Assembly: GCA_922989275.2 (NCBI GenBank)
Contig: OV277859.1
Coordinates: forward strand, 85,742,198-85,806,197
Reading direction: 5' to 3'
Origin: Gari tellinella
Taxonomy: Eukaryota; Mollusca; Bivalvia; Cardiida; Psammobiidae
Length of the DNA stretch: 64,000 bases
Positions 30,301-42,200 of this stretch are shown here, one piece after another. The notes beneath the pieces were generated by a model that made no database searches, had not been told where the DNA came from, and saw only the letters and a program-made list of their open reading frames with translations. The position numbers and the translations under genes are program-made. Numbering within the stretch: the stretch's first letter is position 1; the number at the start of each line of letters is the position of its first letter.

Positions 30301-31570
30301 TGATAGAGTATTTTATATAATAACATTAATATACGTAAATATACATAAATATATAAATGTGTTTTATTGTGCAGAGCCCTAGTTTATGCATAAAGAACCC
30401 TTATAAATAATCAAATATCCATTCAAATTGTTGACTTTTTGGTAGGCACCATTACCAAAAGTTACCACAAAAATATAAACTGCAATGATTGTTACTTCCA
30501 AATATTGTTACTTCCTAATTACTCATGATTTGATTGTTGATCAATATTGGTATACCAAGACGACACAGTAGTGACTTCTATATGATAGATGGAATTAATA
30601 ATGTTTTGACATCTGTTGTATGCATATTAAATGTGTCAATGAAATGTGTTGTCTGCATGTTGAATGTGTCAATTAACTAGCAGATCATATATACAAGGAA
30701 GGTACTTTGACAGATTTAAAGCAAATTTCGCTTAGATATTTGCTAAATCTTATTTAAAAATCAATTTTTAAAACACTTAAACATATGTAAATTAGCTTTT
30801 CAAACAATTAAGTAAAGAATAGCTTTTATGACACGCTTCTCAAAAAACGAACGTCACATACGTCGCAATAATGACCGACATTCGCCGATACATTTTTCGA
30901 AAAATGAAGAAAAAAAGTTTAGGGTCGGAGAGAAAAACTAGGAATGGTCGGATTACCGAAACACAGATATTTTTTATTTGGCCTTAAGGGAATAAGCTCG
31001 ATTATCGATTATCACCTGATATTTACACTGGAATGTTTAACATGTAAGCATCTTTTTAATCAATTTCATCTTAGTGAGTTTTTAAAAAAGACTATTACAA
31101 ATAAGTGTAGTGCCAGATCGGACGACCCCAACAGCCGTCTAATCTGGACGTACACTGTTTAGTACCGCTAGTATTGTCCAGGACCGTACATTAGTCATAA
31201 ACTCGTTAAAATCTTAACTGACTTGAAATGAGATTAACAATTAATATGTAAATCAGGGATAAAATGTATATATTATACTACCGTACTTCAGTATACAGTT
31301 GCACAGTGAGTCTAACAGCTCAATCGCTACATATGCTCTCAGCTATATTTTGTGGGGAATGGCAATTAGTGCAGATGGTTTCCGTTGAAGTAACTTTGAA
31401 CGCACTCAGACTCAACACAAACAAATAAGCTCTAGGCATGTGTTGTATGACAGCGTTTACAAAATAAACAAAGAGGTGCAAAATTGATCAAATTTAGAAA
31501 ATACATGTAATTCGTCTTTTAAGTAAAGTAAATCACTTCATTACGACAGGAATGTATATAATGTACGTTC
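30300..31570. other. Intergenic, nothing supported
   Basis: Only a weak K1 trace near 31105-31160 (GCCAGATCGGACGACC). No gene or intact element. Confidence 0.45.
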
Positions 31571-31579
31571 CTGATTACG

Positions 31580-31769
31580 ACCACTCCAAAAAGGAGAACT
31601 GATTGTATGGGGATACTAAAATACAGGTGACAGCTCAAAGCAAAGTGACAGTAAAACAGAAAGTTCCCAATGGAGCCCTCTGTATTACTTTTACCTTGCT
31701 TTAAACAGTCGCCTGTCGTAAACCCTTAATAGTTAATACAATTATGTGACCCTAATAGAGAGTTTTACT
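31580..31769. mobile_element. TA-K4 MITE, degenerate
   Basis: K4 palindrome at about 31630-31705 (AGTTCCCAATGGAGCCC centre) between GATTACGACCACTCC and AATAGAGAGTTTTACTA. Confidence 0.75.
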
Positions 31770-31898
31770 ATATATCATTAATGTTTGAGTGTTTAATACA
31801 GCTATCTGCATATCTACAGACATCATCTGCTTGGAGGTCACCTGTATTTTGAATGTTTCGGCCCTTTATTCCCAGTATATTCTCGAGGTGATGGGTCT

Positions 31899-32047
31899 TG
31901 GGTCCAAGTATATAAAGCCACTGGTTTGAGTCTGCTATCGTTCTTAATCATTTAATTGGTCAGATTTGAGCATAGGCTCAAATCTGACCAATCAAATGCT
32001 TGAGAACTACTCTAGACTCAACTCAAAATCTTTATAACCTTAGACAC
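31899..32047. repeat. Long imperfect inverted repeat (snap-back family, copy 1)
   Basis: Arms meet at GATTTGAGCATAGGCTCAAATC; outer parts GGGTCCAAGTATATAAAG. Related to the better preserved copy at 34531-34678. Confidence 0.75.
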
Positions 32048-32162
32048 ATTCCTTCTCCTTTCTTCTCACAGCTAAAGTCTGCTGGATGCTTTCTCTGCTG
32101 TCCGACAAAACTTCTATACTATCCCTGTTCTGTATCTCTCTATGAGGATCAGCATGCGGCAA

Positions 32163-32397
32163 AGTGAAGCGCCTTTTAGCGTATTCAGTTTATTTCTCCG
32201 CTGAAGAAAACAATTCCAATTTATACAGTCATGAATATGTATCATAAGGAATATTTTCTTTATTCTAGCAGGTAGTAGCTTAAAGCAGGCTGAAAGTAAA
32301 GCAGAATGCGCCTTAGGGCGCATTCTGCTTTACTTTCAACCAGCTTTAAGTAGTCACCTATTTTCAAAATTAAAAATAGGCTATGGGGTTAAGGGTA
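32163..32397. mobile_element. TTAA-K3 MITE
   Basis: Perfect inner K3 arms (CAGAATGCGCCTTAGGGCGCATTCTG) at 32275-32350, right end GGCTATGGGGTTAAGGG. Left TTAA lost. Confidence 0.75.
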
Positions 32398-32499
32398 AAA
32401 CCTATGTCTGACCAGTGCTAAGATTAATGGGGAAAAATTAAGTTCCAAGTTCTCGTTTCTGACAAAACTCATGTAGCACGACATAACTGGCTTTTTACC

Positions 32500-32653
32500 T
32501 TTCAAGTGTTCCTTCCCATCATTGTCCAAGCGACAGTAAGCTCGATCATGATATATTTCTTTTCTGGGTATGACCACCAGGTAATGTCTGGTCTCAGTTT
32601 GGTATGTAACTGTCTGGAAAAACTAGCTTCTTTTCCATTTCTACCGCCATGTC
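32500..32653 (-). pseudogene. Frameshifted fragment of a transposon-borne protein ('RPDI...IELTV' type)
   Basis: On the minus strand 'EKKLVFPDSYIPN' runs into a stop, while the next frame continues 'TKLRPDITWWSYPEKKY' and 'IMIELTVAW'. From memory of the family, proteins of animal retroelements carry 'FPxxIxxTxLRPDIVLWSxxxKxVxxIELTVPWE', resembling an endonuclease-like fold. At least two frameshifts break it. Not a working gene. Confidence 0.5.
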
Positions 32654-34372
32654 TAATTTGTTTTCGGCAATGCTTACTTCTTTCAGCCTAAACTTTGGGA
32701 CATGTCTAGTTTGTTTTCGGCAATCTTTACTTCTTTCAGCCTATACTTTGGGACAAGTCTACTTTGTTGTCGGGAATGCTTGCTTCTTGCTGCCTATACT
32801 TTTGGACATGTCTAATTTGCTGTCGGCAATGCTTACTTCTTTCAGCCTATACTTTGGGACAAGTCTAATTTGATGTCGGCAATGCCTTCTTCTTGCTGCC
32901 TATACTTCGGACCATGTCTAATTTGTTTTCGGAAATGCTTACTTCTTGCTGCCTATACTTTGAGAAATGTCTCATTAGTTTTCAGGAATGCTTACATCTT
33001 GCTGCCTATACTTTGGGACATGTCTAATTTGTTGTCGACAATACTTACTTCTTGCTGCCTATACTTTGAGAAATGTCTCATTAGTTTTCAGGAATGCTTA
33101 CATCTTGCTGCCTATACTTTGGGACATGTCTAATTTGTTGTCGGCAATTCTTACTTCTTGCTGCCTATACTTTTGGACATGTCTAATTTGTTTTCGGAAA
33201 TGCTTACTTCTTGCTGCCTATACTTTAGGACATGTCTTATTTGTTGTCGGAAATTCTTACTTCTTGCTGCCTATACTTTAGGACATGTCTAATTTGTTAT
33301 CGGCAATTCTTACTTCTTGCTGCCTATACTTTAGGACATGTCTAATTTGTTGTCGGCAATTCTTACTTCTTGCTGCCTATACTTTGGGACATGTCTAATT
33401 TGTTGTCGGCAATTCTTACTTCATGCTGCCTATACTTTGGTTCATGTCTAATTTGTTGTCAGGAATGCTTACTTCTTGCTGCCTATACTTTGGGACATGT
33501 CTCATTTGTTGACGATAATGTTTACTTCTTGCTGCCCTAACTTTGGACCACGTCTTATTTGTTTTTGGAAATGTTTACTTCTTGCTGCCTATATATACTT
33601 TGGTTTTTGTCTACTTTGTTTTCGGGAATGCTTACTTCTTGCTGCCTATACTTTGGGACATGTCTTATGTGTTGTCGGGAATGCTTACATCTTGTTGTCA
33701 TTTCTTTTGACCATGTCTTATGTGTTGTCGGGAATGCTTACTTCTTGCTGTCATTTCTTTTGACCATGTCTTATGTGTTGTCGGGAATGCTTACATCTTG
33801 TTGTCATTTCTTTTGGCCATGTCTTATGTGTTGTCGGGAATGCTTACTTCTTGCTGTCATTTCTTTTGACCATGTCTTATGTGTTGTCGGGAATGCTTAC
33901 TACTTGCTGCCTATATTTAGGGTCATGTCTCATTTGTTGTCGGGAATGCTTACTTCTTGTTGTCATATTTTGGACCATGTCTTATGCGTTGTCGGGAATG
34001 CTTACTTCTTGCTGCCTATTTTATGAGCCATATCTCATTTGTTGTCGGTAATACTTACTTCATTCTGTCTATACTTTGGGACATGTCTTATGTGTTATCG
34101 GGAATGACTACTTCTTGCTGTCTTTACTTTAGATCATGTCCAATTTGTTGTCGGGAATGCATATTTCTTGCTACCTTTACTTTGGCCATGTCTACTTTGT
34201 TGTCGGGAATGCTTACGTCTTATTGTCCATACTTATGGACATGTCTAATTTGTTGTCGTGTACGCTTACTTTTTGTTGCTTATACGCTATTGGTCCAATA
34301 TCGCCATCTCTAACTACTGGAATTGCAGATTGCATTACTGTCTGTATCGGACTGTTGTCGGGAATGCTAAGC
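32640..34372. repeat. 53-bp minisatellite, about 31 units
   Basis: Unit ACTTCTTGCTGCCTATACTT + TGGGACATGTCTAATTTGTT + GTCGGGAATGCTT recurs every 53 bp with 80-95% similarity by eye. Because 53 is not a multiple of three, each plus-strand frame reads a 53-residue super-repeat over three units, and long stretches in all frames lack stops. Variant blocks (TTCTTTTGACCATGTCTTAT) near 33690-33880 show local homogenisation. Confidence 0.93.
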
Positions 34373-34530
34373 CACGTTTTAACTTTGAAATATGGGTATG
34401 TTAGAACTAACGCGAGTTCGAAGTATCGAGTTTCGACTGTACATGGAACGACGATAGCTTATGTATAGGGCAATGCAAGTAACATTTAAAGTCGCTCGTT
34501 CTAGCGGGAAAGCAGTGTCTGATTAATTTT

Positions 34531-34678
34531 GGGTCCATGCTTATAAAGCGTTTGAGTTGAGTCTGAAGTAATTCTCAAGCATTTGATTGGTCAGATTTGA
34601 GCCAAGGCTAAAATCTGACCAATCAAATGCTTGAGAATAAAGTCAGACTCAACTCAAACGCTTTATAAGCATGGACCC
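34531..34678. repeat. 148-bp snap-back inverted repeat (copy 2)
   Basis: Outer 36 bp of each arm are perfectly complementary (GGGTCCATGCTTATAAAGCG ... ending at 34678), and inner arms pair almost fully around GAGCCAAGGCTAAAATC. Confidence 0.9.
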
Positions 34679-34958
34679 AGTCATAACAATTGTAGAACAA
34701 CGAGAGTTAGTAACGGCTTATGTACACATAATCATGAATTGGAAAAACATTGCCTAATTTGGTCAAAAGGGCATAGGAATCATAGAAAACTGAACGCACG
34801 TGAATAGTAGTTATATAATATAATTTGATTTGATCTTTAATAGTACAAATCATATATCTTAAAATAAAGCTATATAATATATCTAAACTATATTTATTCA
34901 ATATTATGTATATTTGGAATTAGTTATTTTTATCACATAAACTATTGCATATGTAAGA

Positions 34959-35156
34959 TTAATCCCTTTACTGTCGCAACTCGAGTACATTATTTATATG
35001 CAAACAGTTTAGATCCTGATCAGGCGCTACGTAACTCGGCGTCTGATCAGATTCCAAACTGTTTGCCACTCATTTCAATATTTCTTTAGTTAAAATACCT
35101 AATATAAGACTTAAAGTTGAGACAATCTGATGACGTCATGACAGTGAAGGGGTTAA
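34959..35156. mobile_element. TTAA-K1 MITE
   Basis: TTAATCCCTTTACTGTCGC to GACAGTGAAGGGGTTAA; K1 palindrome at 34999-35068 with a few mismatches. Shares its right TTAA with the next element. Confidence 0.85.
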
Positions 35157-35378
35157 TCCGTTCACTGCCTTGCCCCGAGCAAACACTTTGTATCTTATTT
35201 AGAGTGGTTTTTTATTATAATATATTGCAAACTGACAAACAGTGAAGTCCCTGATTAGAGGGCTCCTGCAGGAGCCCTCTAATCAGGGACTTCACCTTTT
35301 GAGTGAGACAAATGCACCTTTCACAGGTACACTTTTGGTAAAGGACGCACATATGCGTCACTAGGGCTCAATGAGTTA
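35153..35378. mobile_element. TTAA-K2 MITE
   Basis: TTAATCCGTTCACTGCC to GGGCTCAATGAGTTAA. K2 hairpin at 35236-35296 carries compensated changes in both arms (GTCCCTGATTAG / CTAATCAGGGAC), a perfect palindrome around TGCA. Confidence 0.87.
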
Positions 35379-35785
35379 AACGGAAAAGAATAACGTATTT
35401 TCCACTGGTTTGTGTAATTAGACTACAAATTCATTTTAATGTAACCAAGGATGTAGTGAATGATCATGTTCAATACATCATACGTAGTTACATGTACATG
35501 TAAATGATTAAGAAAACAAAATTACATTCTTTGAAAAATAGTCATTTAACACATAATATAAGTTTTAGCACTTACATTGACTTGAAAATGCCATTTATTT
35601 CACAGTTACTACGGAGGAACATCCGGAACATCAAACTGTTTGTACCCTGTTGAGATGTGAAGTAACTCGGCATCTCATCCTGATCCAAACTGTTTGCAAA
35701 AGTCACCAATTAATGCCCTTAGCACGAGAAAGATCAACATAGCAATACAAACAGAATTCAATAAGGCACATACTCATGAAAAAGA

Positions 35786-36019
35786 TTAACCCACGTTTGC
35801 CAACACTGCCCAGCGTCCTAGTTATAGGCAAACAGTGTGGACTCTGATCAGACGCCGCATTATGCGGCGTCTGATCAGAGTCCACACTGTTTGCTGATGG
35901 GAATTTCAAATATAAAACAAAAAGAAAATGAAAATTTAGACCAGACACCCCTTAAATAAAAAGAATGAACTAATCCAAAATATACGTATGGAGCAATCCA
36001 CTGGGCGTAAATGGGTTAA
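35786..36019. mobile_element. TTAA MITE with a K1/K2 hybrid hairpin
   Basis: TTAACCCACGTTTGCC to CTGGGCGTAAATGGGTTAA. The hairpin at 35828-35894 is perfectly symmetric, with K2-like outer arms (CAAACAGTGTGGACTCTGAT) and a K1 inner part (CAGACGCCGCAT). Confidence 0.87.
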
Positions 36020-36534
36020 TACAACACGAAAGGAACACGATTCAACAAGGCACATACTCGTAGATCCATTGCACAACGTATACAGACTTCTAGCACCATA
36101 CATCTACTATCAGTTTTATAATCCGCTCTGAGTGAACGGATATTTGCAAAGTTTGGATATTCAGGTTGGAAAAAAACAACCTTTTGAGATCTTGCATACA
36201 ACAATATTGAAGCAGACGACAATATGACAGTGAAAGGGGTAAAGACCTCACAACAATTTGGACAATGAAAGGGTTAATGCAGGGTTAAACTTAGTCTGGT
36301 ACCCGCCTTCTTCACAAAGTAACTCTCTGAATTTAAAGGGACATAACCAGGCTAGGTTAAACTTTCATGTTTAGGGCGTTAGCTGAGCTACAAGAAGTAA
36401 TATGCCTGTTATCAACTTATAATACTCTTGAGCAATAAGGGAGACAACAATGAGACCTTGCGCAGATATAAAGCGTTATTCTTTCCCGTTTAAACTAAAC
36501 TTGACGCATTTAAGTCTAGCGTCTACCAAAGATG

Positions 36535-36610
36535 ATATTGGCAAACAGTGTAGACCCTGACCGGACGTCTAGAAATACAGTGTCTCATCAGGGTCTGCAC
36601 TGTTTGCTTT
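36535..36610. repeat. K1/K2 hybrid hairpin remnant
   Basis: GCAAACAGTGTAGACCCTGA ... TCAGGGTCTGCACTGTTTGC with K1-like centre GGACGTCTAG; no termini identified. Confidence 0.65.
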
Positions 36611-36700
36611 TTCAAATGTATGAAATGTTCTTCTGTATGGAGAAAAATCTCTGCAGTGTCTTTAGATTACTCGGCCCTGTAAAATATACAACTATATGTG

Positions 36701-36920
36701 TCTTTGGATGCTCGCGGCGGATATATCTGCCAAAGCGATTGCCTTTGCAAACAGTTTGGATCCAGATGAGACGCCACGTAACGCGGCGTCTCATCAGGAT
36801 CCAAACTGTTTGACTCTCTGACCATGTTTTGAAAAGAAATTTAGACAATTCTCTTTTTAGAACAATAGCAGACGACAAATGTTGCAGACGAAAAATATTA
36901 CCCAGCATGCAAAGAGTTAA
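36701..36920. mobile_element. TTAA-K1 MITE with CTTTGCATGCT ends
   Basis: Left end CTTTGGATGCTCGCGGCGG, right end CCCAGCATGCAAAGAGTTAA; K1 palindrome at 36748-36812 nearly perfect (GGATCCAGATGAGACGCC). Sister of 21333-21527. Confidence 0.8.
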
Positions 36921-37507
36921 TTGAATCTGGTAGTAAGCAATCGTGGAGAGTTCATAGCAATGCAATATTCAGATATAAATGGGTAAGCGCAAACGCAGTG
37001 ACCTAAAACGAAAAGAATTATTTTTTTTAAATGCTTGAAAGAATTTTTCAAAAACAATTCCGATTCAAATTTCATATTTCAAATTTCTTTAATACTCTCA
37101 GTGTATGATTCTACATGAAAACATCAAACCATTTGGATCCTGGTCAGATCGACGTCTGATCTGGTTCCAAACATTTATCGATGGACTCCCGATCTTGAAT
37201 ATGAACTCGTTCTTCGGAAATAATGACGCTTTACATACAGTAATGCATTTCATTATAACATGCGTTTACAAATTATCATTCTATATAAATCCATAGATCA
37301 AGACAAGTGTCAAATGGCGCTATTTCATATTAACCCTTTCATGATCAAATTTATCGTGAGGTTTTGACCCCATTCGCCGCCATATTTTCGTCTGCTTCAA
37401 TAATGTTGTCTGCAAACCAGAACAACGGATAATAAACGTACGATCAGCCCTAAAGCAACACATGTATATGACTTGCATAAATTCCTAAACACCTTGCTAC
37501 ATTGATA

Positions 37508-37756
37508 CAGTGAAGAAAACGTTATTCTTTCCCAATAAACGCGTTTACGCTAAAACTACTATTTCCATTGCAAACAGTCTGGAGCCAGATCAGACGCCGG
37601 GTAAACCGGCGTCTGATCAGGCTCCAAACTGTTTGTCACGCAGTTTAAAACGAGTCTTCAAACTTGTAAAAAAAGTTGTCATTTACCCATTTTAATGCAA
37701 GTTGCATTTGCGTTTCGTTTGTGTTTAAACAGTAAAGAACAATGTTTTCTCCACTG
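37508..37756. mobile_element. TA-K1b MITE, intact
   Basis: CAGTGAAGAAAACGTTATTC to AATGTTTTCTCCACTG, flanked by TA (37506-37507, 37757-37758). K1 hairpin at 37568-37636 with GGAGCC arms and GCCGGG centre, as in 7965-8208. Confidence 0.88.
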
Positions 37757-37840
37757 TAGTAACATGGACAACAATTAGTATTCCGAATCACGTGTTAACT
37801 CAGAGTACTTAACCCTCTTAACTAACAGGGTACCGTTTGT

Positions 37841-38074
37841 TTAACCCATTACCCCAGAGCCTATTTCAAGTATTAGATATAGATGACCACTTAAAGCAGG
37901 TTGAAAGTAAAGCAGAATGTGCTTTACGTTCAGCCTGCTTAAAGCTACCACCAACTAGAATATATAAAATGTTTCTTATTATACATATTCATGATTGCAT
38001 ATATTGGAACTATTTTCTTCAGTGGAGGAATAAATTAAAGGCGTAAAAGGCGTATGTATGGGGCAATGGGTTAA
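37841..38074. mobile_element. TTAA-K3 MITE with shortened hairpin
   Basis: TTAACCCATTACCCCAGAGC to TATGGGGCAATGGGTTAA. The hairpin lost the centre and one inner arm (GCAGAATGTGCTTTACGTTC). Confidence 0.83.
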
Positions 38075-38409
38075 AATTACCCGCTGCTTCTTAACTGAAA
38101 ATATATCGATATAAGTGTCAAATCTGGACCAGACGTCGTCTTAGGCTTGGACACTGATGAAAAGGCAATGAAAGGATTAAATCAAACTTATCTTATACGT
38201 ACTTATATCTGTATGAGTTGCTTCAAGTTCGCAATACGCATAGTTGGTTACATATTTAAGGCAGTAGGTCCCTGATGAGATCGGACTAGTGTCGGTCAAA
38301 AGCGAGCATTATTCAGTTCGTCCCGTCAGTTGACGAGAATGGTTGATCGCTCTATGTAGAGTATAATAAGTTTTATAGATCTAGCTCATAAATACTCTAT
38401 CATGTTCAT

Positions 38410-38500
38410 CTAGATAAAAATGACAAACGGTGCAGACCGTGATCAGAGGACTCATTAGGAGTCATGTGATCTGGGTCTTCACTGTTTACACAGGACAAGT
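38410..38500. repeat. K2 hairpin remnant
   Basis: ACAAACGGTGCAGACCGTGA ... GGGTCTTCACTGTTTACA with several mismatches. Confidence 0.55.
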
Positions 38501-38550
38501 GTACACTTAACATAGGCACTTTTTCAGATGCTTAAGATACTTTTGTGCAA

Positions 38551-38727
38551 ATTGCTGCATCACGGTTGGTATTGTTATATTGTTGTTAATTATTTGTTTT
38601 GTATGAAAATGCCTTTTGTTTTGTGTGCTTGTATATATGTTGAGGGCCTCATGGAAGATTGGTATTTACCAAATGAGCTCTCTCATTAAATAAAGTCTTT
38701 ATTATTATTATTATTATTATTATTATA
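38551..38727 (+). mobile_element. Retroelement 3' tail, AATAAAGTCTTTA(TTA)n (copy 1)
   Basis: GCAAATTGCTGCATCACGG through GAGGGCCTCATGGAAGATTG to a poly(ATT) end. About 165 bp shared with 48690-48862. Looks like the 3' UTR end of a non-LTR element; no coding part. Confidence 0.75.
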
Positions 38728-38830
38728 CTGATAATGAACTACATAGGCCCGATTAGATCTCGTCAGTGGTGTACTACCCTAAGGAATCACAATTTTCCTG
38801 ACGTTCAGGTAACACTAATAGTGACGTATG

Positions 38831-38939
38831 TATATGTTACAGTCAATCTGTGTAATCAGTCATTTCACGAAATGAATGACACTAAAATTTTCAGTCATTT
38901 CATGAAATGACTGATTACACAGATTGACTGTAACATATA
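38831..38939. repeat. Perfect 37-bp inverted repeat just after the transporter stop codon
   Basis: TATATGTTACAGTCAATCTG at the left end has an exact partner at 38903-38939; 35 bases lie between the arms and contain a second, smaller repeat of TCATTTC. It would fold in the 3' UTR of the transporter mRNA if the UTR reaches that far. Confidence 0.9.
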
Positions 38940-38999
38940 TATACCATTACATGAGAGAAGAATGGAACTTTGATGATTCGCTGACGACTAAGCTCAGCC

Positions 39000-39214
39000 T
39001 TACGGTACACTTGTTTTTTCTGGAAGGCACTTTTGGGCTTCATCAACTGCCGTAACGTAAACACTTTTCCTACGACTAGAGAGATCCGCCATCCTATCTC
39101 CCCCACATCGCATTACTGCCATCGCAGGTACTAGTATTGCACACCCGCATGCCATCAATCCACCGCTGACGTAGAAAGACGTCGTGTAACGACCGGTGGC
39201 TTCATACAGAACAC
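39000..39214 (-). CDS. Transporter exon 5, C-terminus and stop
   Basis: Residues 413-482 then TAA. 'VLYEATGRYTTSFYVSGGLM' is the typical SLC16 TM12 entry (GxLxDxTGxYxxxFYxxG). Acceptor TTGCAG. Confidence 0.92.
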
Positions 39215-42200
39215 CTGCAAACAAATTAAGGTTGAAGACCCCTAATGAGATCGGACCAGAATCGGTATTCTACGTGCAGCGTTCGGCCATTTTCGTCAAC
39301 TGCATGGCTGTCACTTCTCCGGATATTTCCGAAATATTCGAATTTTTAATCCTGGCAGACGGTAGGTTGAAATTAAAGCAGAATGCGCATTCTGCTTTAC
39401 TTTCAACCTGCTTTAAGTAATCGCGCTTGAAAAATAGATAATTTGGAAATCTATTTGGAAATCAACTTATGGTAGCCATGATACTGTCGACCCGTCGGAA
39501 CAGGTCGACATTTGACGAGAATTACCGATCGCTGCACGTAGAGTACCGATATTGACCGACATTGGCGCGATCTCATTGGGGGTATTATTTGTCCTGCTAA
39601 ATTATCGTCTGCTTCAAAAATGATACAAGTGCTAAACAGTTTAGATCCTGATCAGATGCTGATTTACTCGTAGTCTGGGGCCCGTCTTACGCCAGGTCGT
39701 ACAGCAAATATTGTCGTAGGTCATATTCTAACATTCTCAATTATTAGTTAGATCTATTTCTTCATCTGAAAGACGATTCCAAAGATATGTCACAAGACAG
39801 GATTAGATGGAGAAATCAGAAATTAGATGTATTTAAAAGTTTTGACTAACGAGCGTTTTTTTTTATCGTTTCGTAAGATGGGCCCACTCATGCTGATCTG
39901 GATTCAAACTGTTAAAGTTGTTAATGTAAGCAAGTTCATAGAATGAAGTCGTTAACACGTGAAAGCAGAAGCAGTTTCTCAATAAATTGTTGAAGTTTTT
40001 AATCTATTACTGCATGAAAAAGCCTTAAACCCTTTGATTTATTAAAAAAAAATATAGCCGTAAATTTCAAACATCGAATACATCTCACACCTGTTTATTC
40101 ATGAATAATTCATACTAGTTCTTCACATGTGTGAAGTTTTCGAAGTGTGAAATTTACGGCTAAACACACGTGTCCCATGCAAACAGTGTAGAGCTTGATC
40201 AGAGGGCTCATGCCCTGTCATTTTGCGACATATTGTTAAAATCAACACTCAATAGACAAAAATGGACTAGGCTTAAAGGGAAATTGGAATTGTTCATTAA
40301 AAGTGGGTGAATGGAATTGACAGCCTATGGTAGCTGAACATAGGGTTGACAATAAATGAATATCGAGATTATCGACCCGTCTTGATGCGGGTGGTGAAAG
40401 TATATAATAATTCAGCCATGTCATTGACCGGCCATTAGTCTTCTACTTTAAAAAAGATGAGTGTTAGTATACAAGGTTCATCCAAAGGCCAAGGTCATTA
40501 TAAAAGCCACTACGGCTTAACCCCTTATATGCCTTGTCCTTGGTTCAATAGTTACAGTATAACCTCTGTTATCCGACACCCCATGGTTCCACGTTTATAA
40601 GTCGGTTAAGAGAGGTTGTCGGTTAACGGAATTATGCCTAAATTCACAAGTTTACATACCCAAAGATTCAGTCCATTTTTCGCTGCGAGGAGAATTTCTC
40701 GATGCCAACTGACATATTAAATATGTATGACTGCAGCATACAGCATATATCCTGATCAGATCATTCCAGATTAAACTAAGAGTCACCTGGTCTGGATCTA
40801 CACTGTTTTCCCCATTATTCTTTTAAACTACAGTAGGCATAAAACATGTATATTGTACAGTCGGAAGTAAACACGCATGTACATATCAAGGGCTCGATAT
40901 CGGCATATTTCGTATTTACATTTTATGTACAAGTATAGTCCATTGTCGTTATGTCGAACTCGCTGGAAATTAACAAAAACTTCAAAACGCGTGAATGTAC
41001 TTATTTTCTCTCAATATAATTTTAGCATATATTTTTACGCCTACGACTATTGATATAGACTCGAATTGTGCGGAGGGCGAATTAGTTATATATTTCGTAC
41101 ATTCTCATGTTGACAGTGAGGACGGTTGGCAGACACCTGTGCAATTTAAACACGAAATCATGGTTAGCCATTGTTGGAAAGGATTGATGAATTGGGGTTT
41201 CGGCATCTTATTAACCCTCACATTATTCACTCACTGTAAAAACAACACACTTTGTTTTACACGGCCATCCGAGCGATGTGTGTCATTATCACCTTCGCAT
41301 GCATAGTCGCTGTCAATGATCACAGGTCAGCATATCGTCGGATAACGGGGTGTGAAAAACCTCTAATTTGCTTTCATCGGACCGTCAAGGTATGTCGGAT
41401 AACGGTTAACAGAGGATCCGATCAAGAGAGAGTTTGGTTACATAAAACAAATAGGGAAACTGCCGGGACCAAACAGCAGGGTCGGATAACAGAGGTTTCC
41501 GGCTAAGAGAGGTGTCGATCGACAGAGGTTATACTGTATCTAATAACAGTTTGGATCCTGATCAGACGCCGCGTTAAGCGGTGTCTGATCAGGATTCAAA
41601 CTGTTTGGTACTCTTGAATATGTTAACTCGGTCAATTGACATAAAATTTAAATTTGAGAAAATAAAAGCAGACGGCAATGTTTAGATTAGATGACGTTAT
41701 GGCAGTGAAAGGCCTAAGAGGCTATTGGTACTCTCAGTATCCCTAAAAAGCAGAGTCCAATGCCCAGCAATAGTTTTAATTAGGAGAACCTTGGCACTGT
41801 AAATAGTACTTTACACTTACACTCATTTATCTAACCCTTTCAATCTCAATGACGCTTAAAAGTGCAGTTGCAAACAGTTTGGATCCTGATCAGACGCCGC
41901 GATACGCGGCGTCTCATCAGGACACAACCTGTTTGACACTCGTATCGATATTTATTTAGTCATGCAACCTTAAAACCTTTCCGCCTTGAAACGTTTGACA
42001 CAGCTCATAACGATGTTTCTTCAGTCATATATCCTAAAGTCTAAATTGGGAAATACCAGGCTATAAGCTGACAACAGATTTAAGTATGCCTACTCCTGTT
42101 ATTAGTGTATATGTATGGGCACTTTTTGAAAACTGTGTAAACTCAGATTAGAGAGCTCCAGAAAGAGTCATCTGATCAGGATTATACATGTGTATACTGT

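Noticed and set aside
33559..34026. 155-residue Leu/Cys-rich frame as a gene
   Set aside because: It is the 53-bp minisatellite read in one of its open frames; no start context, splice sites or family support.
36532..36965. Frames of 93 and 117 residues
   Set aside because: Both cross K1-type palindromes; recurrent peptides such as 'QTVWIxMRRRVTRRLIRIQTV' are translations of the hairpin and appear in many places.
40995..41506. Transposase in the 982-bp TA element
   Set aside because: Frames of 84-103 residues show no helix-turn-helix or DDE/D pattern that I recognise.
41252..41506. 84-residue basic frame
   Set aside because: Runs over the repeated end motifs of the TA element.
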